This document shows positions 36,852 through 45,966 of a DNA stretch of 64,000 bases, in pieces. Below the pieces are notes generated by a model, which worked only from the letters and a program-made list of their open reading frames with translations, did not search any database and was not told where the DNA came from. The stretch comes from Spirosoma agri (GTDB lineage: Bacteria; Bacteroidota; Bacteroidia; Cytophagales; Spirosomataceae). The DNA lies in the NCBI RefSeq assembly GCF_010747415.1, contig NZ_JAAGNZ010000002.1, forward strand, positions 1,488,001 through 1,552,000, in the 5' to 3' direction. The position numbers and the translations under genes were made by a program. Within the stretch, counting starts at the first letter, position 1. Each line of letters starts with the position of its first letter.

Positions 36852-37178
36852 ATGCGCCACTGTTTTGCGCTGGATCTTAAAGACGATCCGGCCCTGATTG
36901 CCGAATACGAGCGCCATCACGAACGGCTCTGGCCCGAAATCGAAGCGAGCATAAAGACGCAGGGCATTACGGATATGGAAATTTACCGCGTGGGTAGTCG
37001 CCTGTTTATGATTATGGAAACCGACGAAACGTTCTCCTTTGAAGCCAAGGCGGCTGCTGATGCGGCTAACCCCAAAGTGCAGGAGTGGGAAACGTTCGTA
37101 TGGACATTCCAGCAGGCTCTACCGATGGCTAAACCGGGTGAGAAATGGATGCTGATGGATCGTATATTCAAGTTATAG
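36852..37178 (+). CDS. L-rhamnose/L-fucose mutarotase (RhaM family)
   Basis: 108 residues. RhaM/DUF718 fold: FALDLKDDPALIAEYERHHERLWPEI contains the conserved Tyr and His (about Y19, H22) of the active site, here split as AEYERHH and LWPEI. The C-terminus WEKW-type motif reads PGEKWMLMDRIF. It interconverts alpha and beta anomers so the sugar dehydrogenase has its preferred form. Tight coupling to fucP (2-nt gap) supports L-fucose as substrate. Confidence 0.9.
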   Translation: MRHCFALDLKDDPALIAEYERHHERLWPEIEASIKTQGITDMEIYRVGSRLFMIMETDETFSFEAKAAADAANPKVQEWETFVWTFQQALPMAKPGEKWMLMDRIFKL

Positions 37179-37315
37179 CCCGTATGTGGCCGTCATGAAC
37201 TAGACTTAACGCCTGACGGCCACTACTTTTCTCGCTGGAAAAGATAGATTAACCCTAATTGATGTATTAGATATAGACAATTTGTTCCTTTTATTGTTAT
37301 CAAACTAAACGTAAG

Positions 37316-37816
37316 ATGACTATGTGGACGGTATCTCATCGCATCAAAACTAGCTTCGTTCTCGGAGCCATGTATATATCGACGGGGATTCTTTCCTGCG
37401 AGCAAAAGCCAGCAGCCGTGCTGCCCGCTCCTGATCCGGAACCGGCGAAAGCTATTGAAGGTACGTATCGGGCCAAAGCATTCAACGAAACGGGCGAACC
37501 AATTCCCTATCCCATCAACGGTCAGACACTAACGCTTCAGATCAAGGCGGTAACGGCAGATACCGTGCAGGTCGACATTCTGGCAACGGCTAACGGTAAG
37601 TACTCGCCCGGTCAAACACTGTCTTATTCAAGGGCTGCAATAACCAGTCAGAAACAGTCAAATGGGACAATCACGTACTATGTCAACCTGACCGAAATAC
37701 CTGACCGCTGCGGATACAACACGTTGTGGATTTATGCCAACAAAGAACTAGATTACAACTTCATTCCCCCCGGTAATCGACCCTGCTCAGGAGCTAAAAT
37801 AAGATTTAACAAGTAA
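37316..37816 (+). CDS. Small lipoprotein, unknown function
   Basis: 166 residues. Lipobox with Cys at about residue 28 (TGILSCEQK), a Pro-rich linker, then a beta-rich domain (TYRAKAFNETGEPI, TLTLQIKAVTADTVQVDI) with a C-terminal Cys pair region (CGYNTLWIY, RPCSGAKIRF). No family recognised. Separated from the fucose operon by about 140 bp. Confidence 0.7.
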   Translation: MTMWTVSHRIKTSFVLGAMYISTGILSCEQKPAAVLPAPDPEPAKAIEGTYRAKAFNETGEPIPYPINGQTLTLQIKAVTADTVQVDILATANGKYSPGQTLSYSRAAITSQKQSNGTITYYVNLTEIPDRCGYNTLWIYANKELDYNFIPPGNRPCSGAKIRFNK

Positions 37817-37907
37817 GTAGCCTCCCGGACGTTTATAAGTATATTTGGCTAAGTTTTTGATTATCAGTAGCGATTGGCTATCGTTGTATGCGTTAACGAA
37901 ACGGATC

Positions 37908-38282
37908 ATGAAAACACACGAAGAGTTAGTCGATGAAGTCTATCGTAATGCCAGCTTCCGGAGCGAATTTATCTGTTACGTCAAGCTCAGCAATGCGCTC
38001 AAAACAGAGATCGAGGTCTGGACACAAGCCAGATACCAGGAGCCTGCTCCCTGGACCAAGCGTGCCCCTACTTTTCTTCGTTACGATGACTTGATCGGGA
38101 ATCTCACGTACGATAAAGTCGGAAATTTAAGCGTTTTTGCTGACTCTCCGCAAATTGCCAAGTTCAAGCAGAATATATGTTTTCTATACAGTTCGCTGGC
38201 CAGAGGACTCGCAGTACGGTACGAACTGGATCGTAACCAGGTAGTCAATGTTATAAGGGACGTGGCTATCCGACACGCATAA
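37908..38282 (+). CDS. Hypothetical protein
   Basis: 124 residues from MKTHEELVDEVYRN (37908); a TTG-started reading from 37845 adds 21 residues and is less likely. Mostly helical, no signal peptide, no membrane segment, no motif I recognise. Followed by a good terminator. Confidence 0.6.
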   Translation: MKTHEELVDEVYRNASFRSEFICYVKLSNALKTEIEVWTQARYQEPAPWTKRAPTFLRYDDLIGNLTYDKVGNLSVFADSPQIAKFKQNICFLYSSLARGLAVRYELDRNQVVNVIRDVAIRHA

Positions 38283-38326
38283 CCGCCGTTAAAAAGCAAC
38301 GACTACTTTTTGTACAGGTCTACGCT

Positions 38327-38356
38327 AAACGCCCGTGTTTGTAACGGGCGTTTTTT
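38327..38356 (+). terminator. Intrinsic terminator
   Basis: 10-bp stem (38327-38336 with 38344-38353), 7-nt loop, followed by a run of T on the plus strand. Ends the hypothetical gene at 37908-38282. Confidence 0.85.
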
Positions 38357-38425
38357 GTTGGAAGGCAATACCGAATGGCGCATTATCTTTACAGAGTTCT
38401 AATCGTTATCGACTCTATTCGCTTT

Positions 38426-40345
38426 ATGAAAAACTGGCTCTGCTGCCTGCTACTCATTGCTTATGCTCCACTCGTTCGGTCGCAAACAACGCCCGCGGCC
38501 AATTATGTGCGGGATAATTACCGGAAAACGGAGTACAAAATTCCAATGCGCGACGGCACGAAGCTGCACACGACGGTTTATGTACCCAAAGATGCTTCGG
38601 CGACTAGTAAGTACCCGTTCCTGATGCAACGGACGTGCTACAGCGTTGCTCCATACGGGCCTGATGCGTATCCTGCTGCGGTAGGGCCATCGGGTACGCT
38701 CATGCGCGATAAATACATCGTTGTCTATCAAGACGTTCGTGGACGCTGGGCCTCGGAAGGAACGTGGACCAATATGACGCCTACTGTAACCGACCAGCAA
38801 CCGGCAACCGCCAGCAAGAAAAAAGGCAAGGCCCCAGCCCGGCAGTCGGCGCTGGCCGTGGACGAAAGCTCGGACACCTATGATACCATTGAATGGCTGC
38901 TCAAAAATGTACCCAATAACAACGGTCGTGTGGGACAGTGGGGCATCAGCTATCCTGGTTTTTACACCATTGCCGGAGCCGTAGCCGCTCACCCTGCTTT
39001 GAAAGCATCATCACCACAAGCACCGGTGTCGGACTTCTTTTTCGACGATTTCCACCATAATGGCGCATTCATCCAGGCATATCTGTTCACGTTTCCCGTG
39101 TTTGGTATCCAACATCCACAACCAACTACCGAAGCCTGGTATAACAATGAATTCATCAAAACCGGCTCGAAAGACGGTTTTCAGTGGCAGTATGATCTGG
39201 GTCCGCTCAAGAATGTTGATAAATACTACAAGGATAATTTCTACTGGCAGGAAACCGTCGAGCACCCTAATTACGACGAGTTCTGGCAGAAACGGAGTAT
39301 CATTCCGCACCTCAAAAACGTAAAACACGCGCTCATGACCGTTGGCGGTTGGTTCGATGCCGAGGATTTATACGGGCCATTGACCATTTATAAGACGGTC
39401 GAGAAAAATAACCCCGGTACGTATAATACGCTGGTAATGGGCCCGTTCGGGCATGGACGCTGGTCGCGTGAAACGGGTCATACGACGCATAGCAACATCT
39501 ATTTCGGGGACAGTATTGCCACGTTCTATCAGCGGAATATCGAAGCGAAATTCTTCAACCATTTCCTGAAAGGGCCTGGCGATGGCAAAACGGGTTTGCC
39601 CGAAGCTTACCTGTTCAACACGGGCCGGAATGAGTGGAAGACATTCGATAAATGGCCGGCTGCCACGGCGCAAACCGTACAGTTTTCGTTAACCAGTAAC
39701 GGCCAACTGGCACAACAGGTGGGGAGCGGTGGTAAATTTTCGGAGTTTATCAGCGACCCGATGAAGCCTGTGCCTTACACCGAAGACAATACGACCACGC
39801 AGGGGTTCACGCCATTCAACTACATGTCGGAAGATCAGCGATTCGCCAGTCGTCGTCCGGACGTGTTGACATTTCAGACCGATGTATTGACCGAAGACCT
39901 GACGCTGGGCGGTGAAATTATGGCCAAGCTCAAGGTCAGTACGACCGGCACCGATGCCGACTGGGTCGTAAAACTGGTCGATGTATACCCACCCGACGAA
40001 CCGAACCACGCTTACATGCCGAACAAGAACATTACGCTTGGCAATTACCAGCAGATGGTGCGATCGGAAGTTATGCGTGGCCGGTTTCGCAATTCGTTCG
40101 AGAAGCCGGAGCCCTTCAAAGCCGGTGAAGTGACCGACGTAAATTTTCGGTTGCAGGATGTGCTGCATACCTTCAAAAAAGGGCATCGCATGATGATTCA
40201 GGTGCAGAGTACGTGGTTCCCGCTCATCGACCGCAATCCGCAGAAGTACGTTGACAATATATTTAAGGCTAACGCCGATGATTTTCAGAAGGCGACGCAC
40301 CGGGTATACGACAACTCCGTGATCGAGGTGCAGGTGCTGAAATAA
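38426..40345 (+). CDS. CocE/NonD-family (S15-type) hydrolase or X-Pro peptidase
   Basis: 639 residues. Start at MKNWLCC gives a signal peptide ending near VRSQ. Alpha/beta-hydrolase with the S15 pattern: YKIPMRDGTKLHTTVYVP, YQDVRGRWASEG, nucleophile Ser in GQWGISYPGFY, GWFDAED and GPFGHGRWS (His), then a C-terminal jelly roll (about 410-635). Members cleave X-Pro peptides, cocaine esters or alpha-amino-acid esters. Substrate unknown. Located in the periplasm. Confidence 0.88.
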   Translation: MKNWLCCLLLIAYAPLVRSQTTPAANYVRDNYRKTEYKIPMRDGTKLHTTVYVPKDASATSKYPFLMQRTCYSVAPYGPDAYPAAVGPSGTLMRDKYIVVYQDVRGRWASEGTWTNMTPTVTDQQPATASKKKGKAPARQSALAVDESSDTYDTIEWLLKNVPNNNGRVGQWGISYPGFYTIAGAVAAHPALKASSPQAPVSDFFFDDFHHNGAFIQAYLFTFPVFGIQHPQPTTEAWYNNEFIKTGSKDGFQWQYDLGPLKNVDKYYKDNFYWQETVEHPNYDEFWQKRSIIPHLKNVKHALMTVGGWFDAEDLYGPLTIYKTVEKNNPGTYNTLVMGPFGHGRWSRETGHTTHSNIYFGDSIATFYQRNIEAKFFNHFLKGPGDGKTGLPEAYLFNTGRNEWKTFDKWPAATAQTVQFSLTSNGQLAQQVGSGGKFSEFISDPMKPVPYTEDNTTTQGFTPFNYMSEDQRFASRRPDVLTFQTDVLTEDLTLGGEIMAKLKVSTTGTDADWVVKLVDVYPPDEPNHAYMPNKNITLGNYQQMVRSEVMRGRFRNSFEKPEPFKAGEVTDVNFRLQDVLHTFKKGHRMMIQVQSTWFPLIDRNPQKYVDNIFKANADDFQKATHRVYDNSVIEVQVLK

Positions 40346-40374
40346 AACACGACACGTGTTGGTAAATAGGACAT

Positions 40375-40404
40375 GAGGACGGTTAGCAACCGTCCTCTTT
40401 TTTT
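40375..40404 (+). terminator. Intrinsic terminator
   Basis: 10-bp perfect stem (40375-40384 with 40388-40397), 3-nt loop, followed by a run of T. Ends the CocE/NonD-family gene. Confidence 0.88.
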
Positions 40405-40443
40405 AAGTAAACATATATCTTTGATTTTGTTTACTAAAGCGAT

Positions 40444-41322
40444 ATGTCTATCGAATCGAAATTTATTAATCCGTTTACGGACTACGGCTTCAAGCGCCTA
40501 TTTGGTACTGAAGCCAACAAACCGCTGCTGATTGATTTTTTAAATCAGTTTCTGCCAGATCAACACCAGATTGCCGACCTGAGCTACGCCAGAAATGAGC
40601 ATTTAGGCACAAACGAAATGGATCGGAAAGCGGTTTTCGATGTATATTGTATAAGCCGCACGGGTGATCGATTCGTGGTTGAATTACAAAAGGCCCGGCA
40701 AACCTATTTTAAGGATCGAAGTATTTTTTACTCGTCCTTTCCGATTCAGGAGCAGGGTCAGACTGGCGACTGGAATTTTAAGTTGGCGGCTGTATATCTA
40801 ATCGCTATATTGAACTTTGTGTTGCCGGAGAATGAGTTGAAACCAGATGTCGTCTCCGTAGTTCAGCTAAAAGATCAGCACGGGCGCGTATTTTACGACA
40901 AACTAACCTTTATCTATCTGGAGATGCCAAAATTCACTAAATCCATCAGCCAGCTGGAAACACAGGCCGATAAATGGCAATACCTCTTTAATAATCTGGA
41001 TCGGCTCCGAATGCGGCCACCGGAGATCAAGGAAGGCATTTTTCAGCAACTGTTCGATGCTGCCGAAGTAGCCAGATTCAGCAAAGCCGAACACGACCGC
41101 TACCAGCAGAGTCTAAAGCAGTACCGCGATTTGAACAATGTACTCGATTATGCTGAACAGCAGGGGAACCAACGCGGTTATGAACGAGGTATAGAAGAGG
41201 GTATGAAGCAACAGGCTGTTGCCATTGCCCGAAATGCGTTGGCAAAAGGCTTTTCTACTGCCGACATCGCTACGTTAACAGGCTTGTCTGAAGACGAAAT
41301 TCAAGAATTAACTAATACCTAA
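40444..41322 (+). CDS. Rpn-family PD-(D/E)XK nuclease (recombination-promoting nuclease/putative transposase)
   Basis: 292 residues. N-terminus FINPFTDYGFKRLFGTEANK and the nuclease core (VFDVYCISRTGDRFVVELQKAR, Asp and ELQK acidic-Lys pattern) are those of the Rpn/PDDEXK_2 family. The C-terminal tail (ARNALAKGFSTADIATLTGLSEDEI) is a short helical repeat common in this family. Rpn proteins are DNA endonucleases linked to recombination and sometimes defence. No terminal repeats surround it, so it is not an insertion sequence here. A TATCTTTG promoter box lies at 40416-40423. Confidence 0.88.
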   Translation: MSIESKFINPFTDYGFKRLFGTEANKPLLIDFLNQFLPDQHQIADLSYARNEHLGTNEMDRKAVFDVYCISRTGDRFVVELQKARQTYFKDRSIFYSSFPIQEQGQTGDWNFKLAAVYLIAILNFVLPENELKPDVVSVVQLKDQHGRVFYDKLTFIYLEMPKFTKSISQLETQADKWQYLFNNLDRLRMRPPEIKEGIFQQLFDAAEVARFSKAEHDRYQQSLKQYRDLNNVLDYAEQQGNQRGYERGIEEGMKQQAVAIARNALAKGFSTADIATLTGLSEDEIQELTNT

Positions 41323-41331
41323 TCAACGCTT

Positions 41332-41613
41332 ATGAAAGCCATCTGGAACGGGAAAACCATTGCCGAAAGTGACGATACGGTCGTCGTTGAAAACAACCAT
41401 TACTTTCCGAAAGAGTCGGTAAACGCCGATTACCTGGCGGACAGCCCGACGCACACCACCTGTCCGTGGAAAGGGCTGGCGTCGTATTATTCGCTGACCG
41501 TCGATGGTAAAGACAATGCCGACGCAGCCTGGTATTATCCTGATCCAAAACCGGCAGCCAGTCAGATCAAAGATCGGGTAGCCTTCTGGAAAGGCGTTCA
41601 GGTGGTTGAATGA
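41332..41613 (+). CDS. DUF427 domain protein
   Basis: 93 residues. Typical DUF427: MKAIWNGKTIAESDDTVVVE, YFPKESV, TTCPWKGLASYYSL, AAWYYPDPKPAASQIKDRVAFW. A small beta-rich fold of unknown role that is widespread in bacteria. Its stop overlaps the ATP-binding gene start by 4 nt (ATGA), so it is coupled to the ABC transporter. Confidence 0.9.
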   Translation: MKAIWNGKTIAESDDTVVVENNHYFPKESVNADYLADSPTHTTCPWKGLASYYSLTVDGKDNADAAWYYPDPKPAASQIKDRVAFWKGVQVVE

Positions 41614-42323
41614 TCGAGCTAACGAATCTGACCAAACGCTTTGCGACACACACCGCCGTCGATAATGTATCGATAACGGTCGGGAAGGGCGAAACAATGG
41701 TATTGCTGGGCACGAGTGGCTGCGGCAAAACAACAACGCTCAAGATGATCAATCGACTGATCGAACCGACGAGTGGGTCGATCCGTGTCGATGGGGTGGA
41801 TGTGCGTCAGCAAGCCGGTCCTGACTTTCGTCGACGTATTGGCTATGTCATTCAGGACGGCGGCCTGTTCCCGCACTACACGGTTGCGGAAGCAATTGCT
41901 ACGGTTCCCAAACTGCTCGGCTGGAATGAAACGGATAGTCAGCAGCGCACCCGCGAATTGGTTGGAAAACTTCAGCTGCCGGAATCGCTATTAAACCGTT
42001 ATCCCGCTGAACTGAGTGGAGGTCAGCGCCAGCGTGTCGGGTTAGCGCGGGCGTTGGCCGCGCGGCCACCCGTGGTGTTGATGGACGAACCATTTGGTGC
42101 CCTGGACCCCTTTACGCGCCGACATGTCCGGCGGGAATTGTTTGGGCTCAACGAGTTGAAAGAAACCACGGTGGTGCTGGTTACGCATGATGTCAGTGAA
42201 GCCCTCGAATTGGCCGACCGGATCGTGCTGATGGATAAAGGACGCATTGTGCAGATTGGTCCACCCGATGAGTTACTGAATCAGCCCGCTACCGATTTCG
42301 TCCGGGACTTTCTGGATATCTGA
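41610..42323 (+). CDS. Osmoprotectant/quaternary amine ABC transporter ATP-binding protein (OpuCA/ProV-like)
   Basis: 237 residues. Walker A LLGTSGCGKTTTLKMI, signature LSGGQRQRVGLARAL, Walker B VVLMDEPFGALDPFTR, H-loop LVTHDVSEAL. Lacks the C-terminal CBS domains that sense ionic strength in many OpuCA proteins. Energises import by the permease/binding fusion encoded downstream (31-bp gap). Substrates in the family include glycine betaine, carnitine, choline and ergothioneine. Confidence 0.9.
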   Translation: MIELTNLTKRFATHTAVDNVSITVGKGETMVLLGTSGCGKTTTLKMINRLIEPTSGSIRVDGVDVRQQAGPDFRRRIGYVIQDGGLFPHYTVAEAIATVPKLLGWNETDSQQRTRELVGKLQLPESLLNRYPAELSGGQRQRVGLARALAARPPVVLMDEPFGALDPFTRRHVRRELFGLNELKETTVVLVTHDVSEALELADRIVLMDKGRIVQIGPPDELLNQPATDFVRDFLDI

Positions 42324-42354
42324 TGATTAGGGCGGCCCCACAGCCTACTAACGA

Positions 42355-43914
42355 ATGACCGACTTTTTTACTTTCGTCCGAGACCATGCCGACAAGTTGC
42401 TCGAGCAAATTTTAACCCACATCGGGTTGACCTTTGTCTCGCTGCTGCTTGCCTTATTGATTGGCTTACCGCTTGGCATCATCATTGCCCGTCGGTCGAG
42501 TCTGGCCAGTGGCGTCTTGGGTGTAGCCGGCGTGTTACAGACCATTCCGAGTGTCGCATTACTGGGGTTCCTAATCCCGCTAATTGGCATTGGCGCTGGA
42601 CCGGCCCTGGTGGCGCTCTTCCTGTATGCACTCCTGCCCATTATCCGCAATACATACGTTGGCATTACGGAGGTCAGTCCGTCGATAAAAGAAGCGGCCA
42701 AAGGCGTCGGTATGACCGATAAGCAGATTCTGACGAAGGTAGAACTGCCCCTGGCACTACCTGTGATTTTCGCGGGTGTCCGTACCGCAACGGTCATCAA
42801 CGTGGGGGTTGCTACACTCGCGGCTTACGTTGCTGCCGGGGGACTGGGGGAGTTTATCTTCAGCGGTATTGCGCTCAGTAACGTCAACATGATGCTGGCT
42901 GGAGCCATTCCGGCTGCGCTGCTGGCGGTTGGTTTTGACCTGGGATTGGCCCGATTGCAGACATTGTCGGCTCAGAAGTTGCGGGTGGGTGCGTTAACGT
43001 TTCTGATCCTGGTCCCGTTTTTATCCGCTTTTTACGTGATACCGGGTCGGCAGGATAAGCTCGTTGCCGGGTTCGCGCACGAATTCTACGGTCGTGCCGA
43101 TGGCTATCCTGGCTTGCAGAAAACATACGGACTGAGTTTGCGGCCCCGGTTGATCGACCAGAACCTGATGTACGAAGCCATTCATCGGGGGCAGGTGGAC
43201 ATCATCAGCGGGTACTCGACAGACGGTCGCATCAAAGCGTTTGACCTCCTCGTGCTGGACGATAATCGCCATGCGTTCCCGCCCTACGATGCGGCCCCGG
43301 TCGTTCGCCAATCCACGTTGAATCGGTATCCTGATCTTGGTCCAACGCTGAATCTGCTGGCCGGTAAACTGACCGATTCGGTTATGACCGCGCTCAACTA
43401 TCAGGCCGATTACAAGAAAGAGTCTCCGGAGGTTATTGCACAGCGTTTTTTAAAAGAGGCTGGTCTATTCAAAACCCCCATGCCGGGTGAACGGTCGGAA
43501 ACCATCGTTATGGGCTCGAAGGTGTTTACGGAGCAGTACATTCTGGCCGAAATTTACCGCCAGCTGATCGAAGGTCATACCCGCCTGCGGGTCGCGGGTC
43601 GGACGGGGCTTGGCGGCACCCAAATCTGTTTCGATGCCCTCCGGACGGGCTCCATCGATTTCTATCCCGAATACACCGGAACGGGTTTGCTGGTTGTCCT
43701 GCAACCGTCGGCCGCCACCCTGAAAGCATTACCCATGCAAGCCGATCCGGTGTATCAGTTCGTTCAGCGGCAGTTTCGGCAAACCTACCAGCTCGACTGG
43801 TTAAAGCCATTGGGATTCAACAATAGCTACTGCCTGATGATGCGACGGGAACAGGCCCGACAACTGGGCATCCGGTCGATCGACGATCTGGTGAAGTTTC
43901 TCGTCAAACCGTAA
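42355..43914 (+). CDS. ABC permease fused to an OpuC-type substrate-binding domain in permuted order
   Basis: 519 residues. Residues about 1-210 are a BPD-type permease (QTIPSVALLGFLIPLIGIG; EAAKGVGMTDKQI coupling loop), followed by one more hydrophobic segment (about 212-228). The binding domain comes in two pieces in the reverse of the usual order. About 230-375 matches the normal second half (GRADGYPGLQKTYGL, VDIISGYSTDGRI, AFPPYDAAPVVRQ). About 381-519 matches the normal first half (ETIVMGSKVFTEQYIL, GLGGTQICFDAL, IDFYPEYTGTG) and then ends. Probably imports quaternary amines. Confidence 0.88.
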   Translation: MTDFFTFVRDHADKLLEQILTHIGLTFVSLLLALLIGLPLGIIIARRSSLASGVLGVAGVLQTIPSVALLGFLIPLIGIGAGPALVALFLYALLPIIRNTYVGITEVSPSIKEAAKGVGMTDKQILTKVELPLALPVIFAGVRTATVINVGVATLAAYVAAGGLGEFIFSGIALSNVNMMLAGAIPAALLAVGFDLGLARLQTLSAQKLRVGALTFLILVPFLSAFYVIPGRQDKLVAGFAHEFYGRADGYPGLQKTYGLSLRPRLIDQNLMYEAIHRGQVDIISGYSTDGRIKAFDLLVLDDNRHAFPPYDAAPVVRQSTLNRYPDLGPTLNLLAGKLTDSVMTALNYQADYKKESPEVIAQRFLKEAGLFKTPMPGERSETIVMGSKVFTEQYILAEIYRQLIEGHTRLRVAGRTGLGGTQICFDALRTGSIDFYPEYTGTGLLVVLQPSAATLKALPMQADPVYQFVQRQFRQTYQLDWLKPLGFNNSYCLMMRREQARQLGIRSIDDLVKFLVKP

Positions 43915-44075
43915 TGCGCCTACCCTTCGGCTGACGGTTTGACCGCCAGTGTAAAATAAATCCCGTTCGACACGCCCGAGAAGTACCTTTCTCCGACTGA
44001 TTTTTTATCGGATAGCGACCGCGCTGCTGCCACCTGTCCGATAACGGATCACCGTTGTATTGATCTCACTCTCGC

Positions 44076-45245
44076 ATGCTCGACGCTCAGGCAAAAACCG
44101 CTGATAAGCCGGTCAAAAAAAAGAAATCATTCTTCCGGGAGTGGTTCGATTCGATTTTATTCGCGGTTGTAGCCGCATCGCTCATCCGCTGGCTGTTTGC
44201 CGAGCCCTTCGTTATTCCGACGCCCTCTATGGAAAATACGCTGCTGGTGGGCGATTTTCTGTTTGTCAGTAAGCTTCATTACGGTACCCGGACGTTCAGA
44301 ACACCCTTGCAGGTTCCCCTTACTCATCAGAAGATATGGGGCACGAACATTCCTTCGTATAGTACGGCAATTCAATTGCCGACATTCCGCCTGCCTGGTT
44401 TTACGCGGGTTAAAAACGGCGACGTGGTTGTTTTTAACTACCCTCCTCCCAGAAGCGGAGAGCCTGATTATCCGGTTGACCTGAAGACGAATTTCATCAA
44501 GCGGTGCATTGGTATTCCGGGTGATAAGCTGGAAGTACGCCAGCGGCAGGTCTACGTCAACGGGAAGGCAATGCCCGTGCCACCTCATGCCGAAACGAAT
44601 TATTTCGTCAAAACTACGGAAGTACTCGACGAGCGATTCTTTCGAAAATACGACATCATCAACGATTTCAAATCGCCGGAAGGTCCGTTCATCAACTGGC
44701 AACCGCTCGAACAGTACAACGATTCGACAAAGACGACTGCACTGGTTGGTTACAGCGTGAACACGACGGCTACTACCATTGCCAGGTTTAAGGCATTCGA
44801 CTGGGTAAAATCGATCGAACCCCTGACTGACCAGCCGGGGCAGGCGATGCCGGGTATTTATGGTGGCTCGGCTCATCAATGGAACCGCGATAACTACGGT
44901 CCCGTAACCGTTCCTAAAGCAGGGATGACCGTACCGCTCAACGAGCAGACTACTGCGCTATACGGCATACTGATCGAACGCTACGAAGGAAACGAAAACG
45001 TCAAACTAACGCCCACAAGTGTCAGCGTGAATGGTCAACCAATCAGCGCGTACACGTTTAAGCAGGATTATTATTTTATGATGGGCGACAACCGACATAA
45101 TTCAGAAGATTCGCGGTATTGGGGCTTCGTTCCCGAAGATCATATCGTAGGCAAAGCGGTTCTTGTCTGGATGTCGCTCGATCCAAATCCGGTTGCTTTC
45201 TGGCAAAAAATTCGCTGGAACCGGTTGCTGAGACTGGTTGAGTAA
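44076..45245 (+). CDS. lepB: Signal peptidase I
   Basis: 389 residues. Membrane-bound serine protease that removes signal peptides. N-terminal membrane helix (SILFAVVAASLIRWLF), catalytic Ser in IPTPSMENTLLVGD, catalytic Lys in NFIKRCIGIPGDKLEV, and the C-terminal GDNRHNSEDSRYWGFVP box. A large insert (about 165-320) between the conserved boxes is typical of Bacteroidota LepB. Confidence 0.95.
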   Translation: MLDAQAKTADKPVKKKKSFFREWFDSILFAVVAASLIRWLFAEPFVIPTPSMENTLLVGDFLFVSKLHYGTRTFRTPLQVPLTHQKIWGTNIPSYSTAIQLPTFRLPGFTRVKNGDVVVFNYPPPRSGEPDYPVDLKTNFIKRCIGIPGDKLEVRQRQVYVNGKAMPVPPHAETNYFVKTTEVLDERFFRKYDIINDFKSPEGPFINWQPLEQYNDSTKTTALVGYSVNTTATTIARFKAFDWVKSIEPLTDQPGQAMPGIYGGSAHQWNRDNYGPVTVPKAGMTVPLNEQTTALYGILIERYEGNENVKLTPTSVSVNGQPISAYTFKQDYYFMMGDNRHNSEDSRYWGFVPEDHIVGKAVLVWMSLDPNPVAFWQKIRWNRLLRLVE

Positions 45246-45260
45246 ACGACTTTTTTACCA

Positions 45261-45315
45261 AGGGTTCGTTGGGTAGTGTTTGATACGGCATATCAAACAC
45301 TGCCCAACGAACCCT
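45261..45315. terminator. Bidirectional terminator-like hairpin
   Basis: 25-bp stem (45261-45285 with 45291-45315; one G-U pair) and a 5-nt loop, between convergent lepB and the glycosylase gene. Its right arm overlaps the glycosylase stop codon (45314-45316) by two bases. Confidence 0.7.
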
Positions 45316-45949
45316 ACTTTTTACTGATATACTTATTCCCCTTTATGTAGTATCGATACGGCAAATCGGCTCCATATTTTATGCCGATCCGGGTTGTCGT
45401 TACCATATCGAAATCGTGCAGGACCGGACCACGGATAAATAAATTGCCCGTTGTCAGTGACGCGAAATTATCTTGCTGGCGATCGATCCCCATTGAAATG
45501 GTCAGTTTGCCGGGTCCATTGCACAGGTTTCGCTGACCGTCGGGCGTTGTCGGATCAATGGTGTTGTTCCGGTATCGTTCGAAGCCTGTTTTAAACGCTT
45601 CGTTACGCCGGAGGCCCATAAGGTCAAGCCCTTCGGTAGGTTCCAGTGCGCGGATCAGGATCGCTTCACCAACGCCCTCCGGCCCCATAACGATGTTGAT
45701 GCAGTTGTGATGATTGTAAATCTGGTAGACGTACAGCGTTCCGGCGGGTCCGAACATAGCCGCATTGCGGATCGTTTTTCGGCGGTAAGCGTGGCAGGCC
45801 GGATCGCCGACGAGATACCCTTCCGTTTCAACGATAATGCCGGCGGTTGTTCCTTCTGCGCTCTCGTGAACCAACTCGCAACCAAGCAATAGCTGCGAAA
45901 GCGTAAGTGTGTCGTGGGACTGATAAAAATCGATCGGTAGTTTTTCCAA
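45314..45949 (-). CDS. 3-methyladenine DNA glycosylase (AAG/MPG family)
   Basis: About 211 residues. Excises alkylated purines in base excision repair. Family motifs IIVETEGYLVGDPACHAY (catalytic Glu region), RNAAMFGPAGTLYVY, LCNGPGKLTISMGID. No ATG fits. The best start is TTG at 45949 (LEKLPIDFYQSHD), 17 nt after the DUF2306 gene stop; the open frame continues upstream through that gene but without family resemblance. Likely co-transcribed with it. Confidence 0.85.
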   Translation of the reverse strand: MEKLPIDFYQSHDTLTLSQLLLGCELVHESAEGTTAGIIVETEGYLVGDPACHAYRRKTIRNAAMFGPAGTLYVYQIYNHHNCINIVMGPEGVGEAILIRALEPTEGLDLMGLRRNEAFKTGFERYRNNTIDPTTPDGQRNLCNGPGKLTISMGIDRQQDNFASLTTGNLFIRGPVLHDFDMVTTTRIGIKYGADLPYRYYIKGNKYISKK

Positions 45950-45966
45950 TGCCTGAATAGCGCGCG

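Noticed and set aside
40444..41322. Insertion sequence around the Rpn-family gene
   Set aside because: No terminal inverted repeats or target duplication seen; the gene has its own promoter box and follows a terminator. Rpn genes are often stand-alone.
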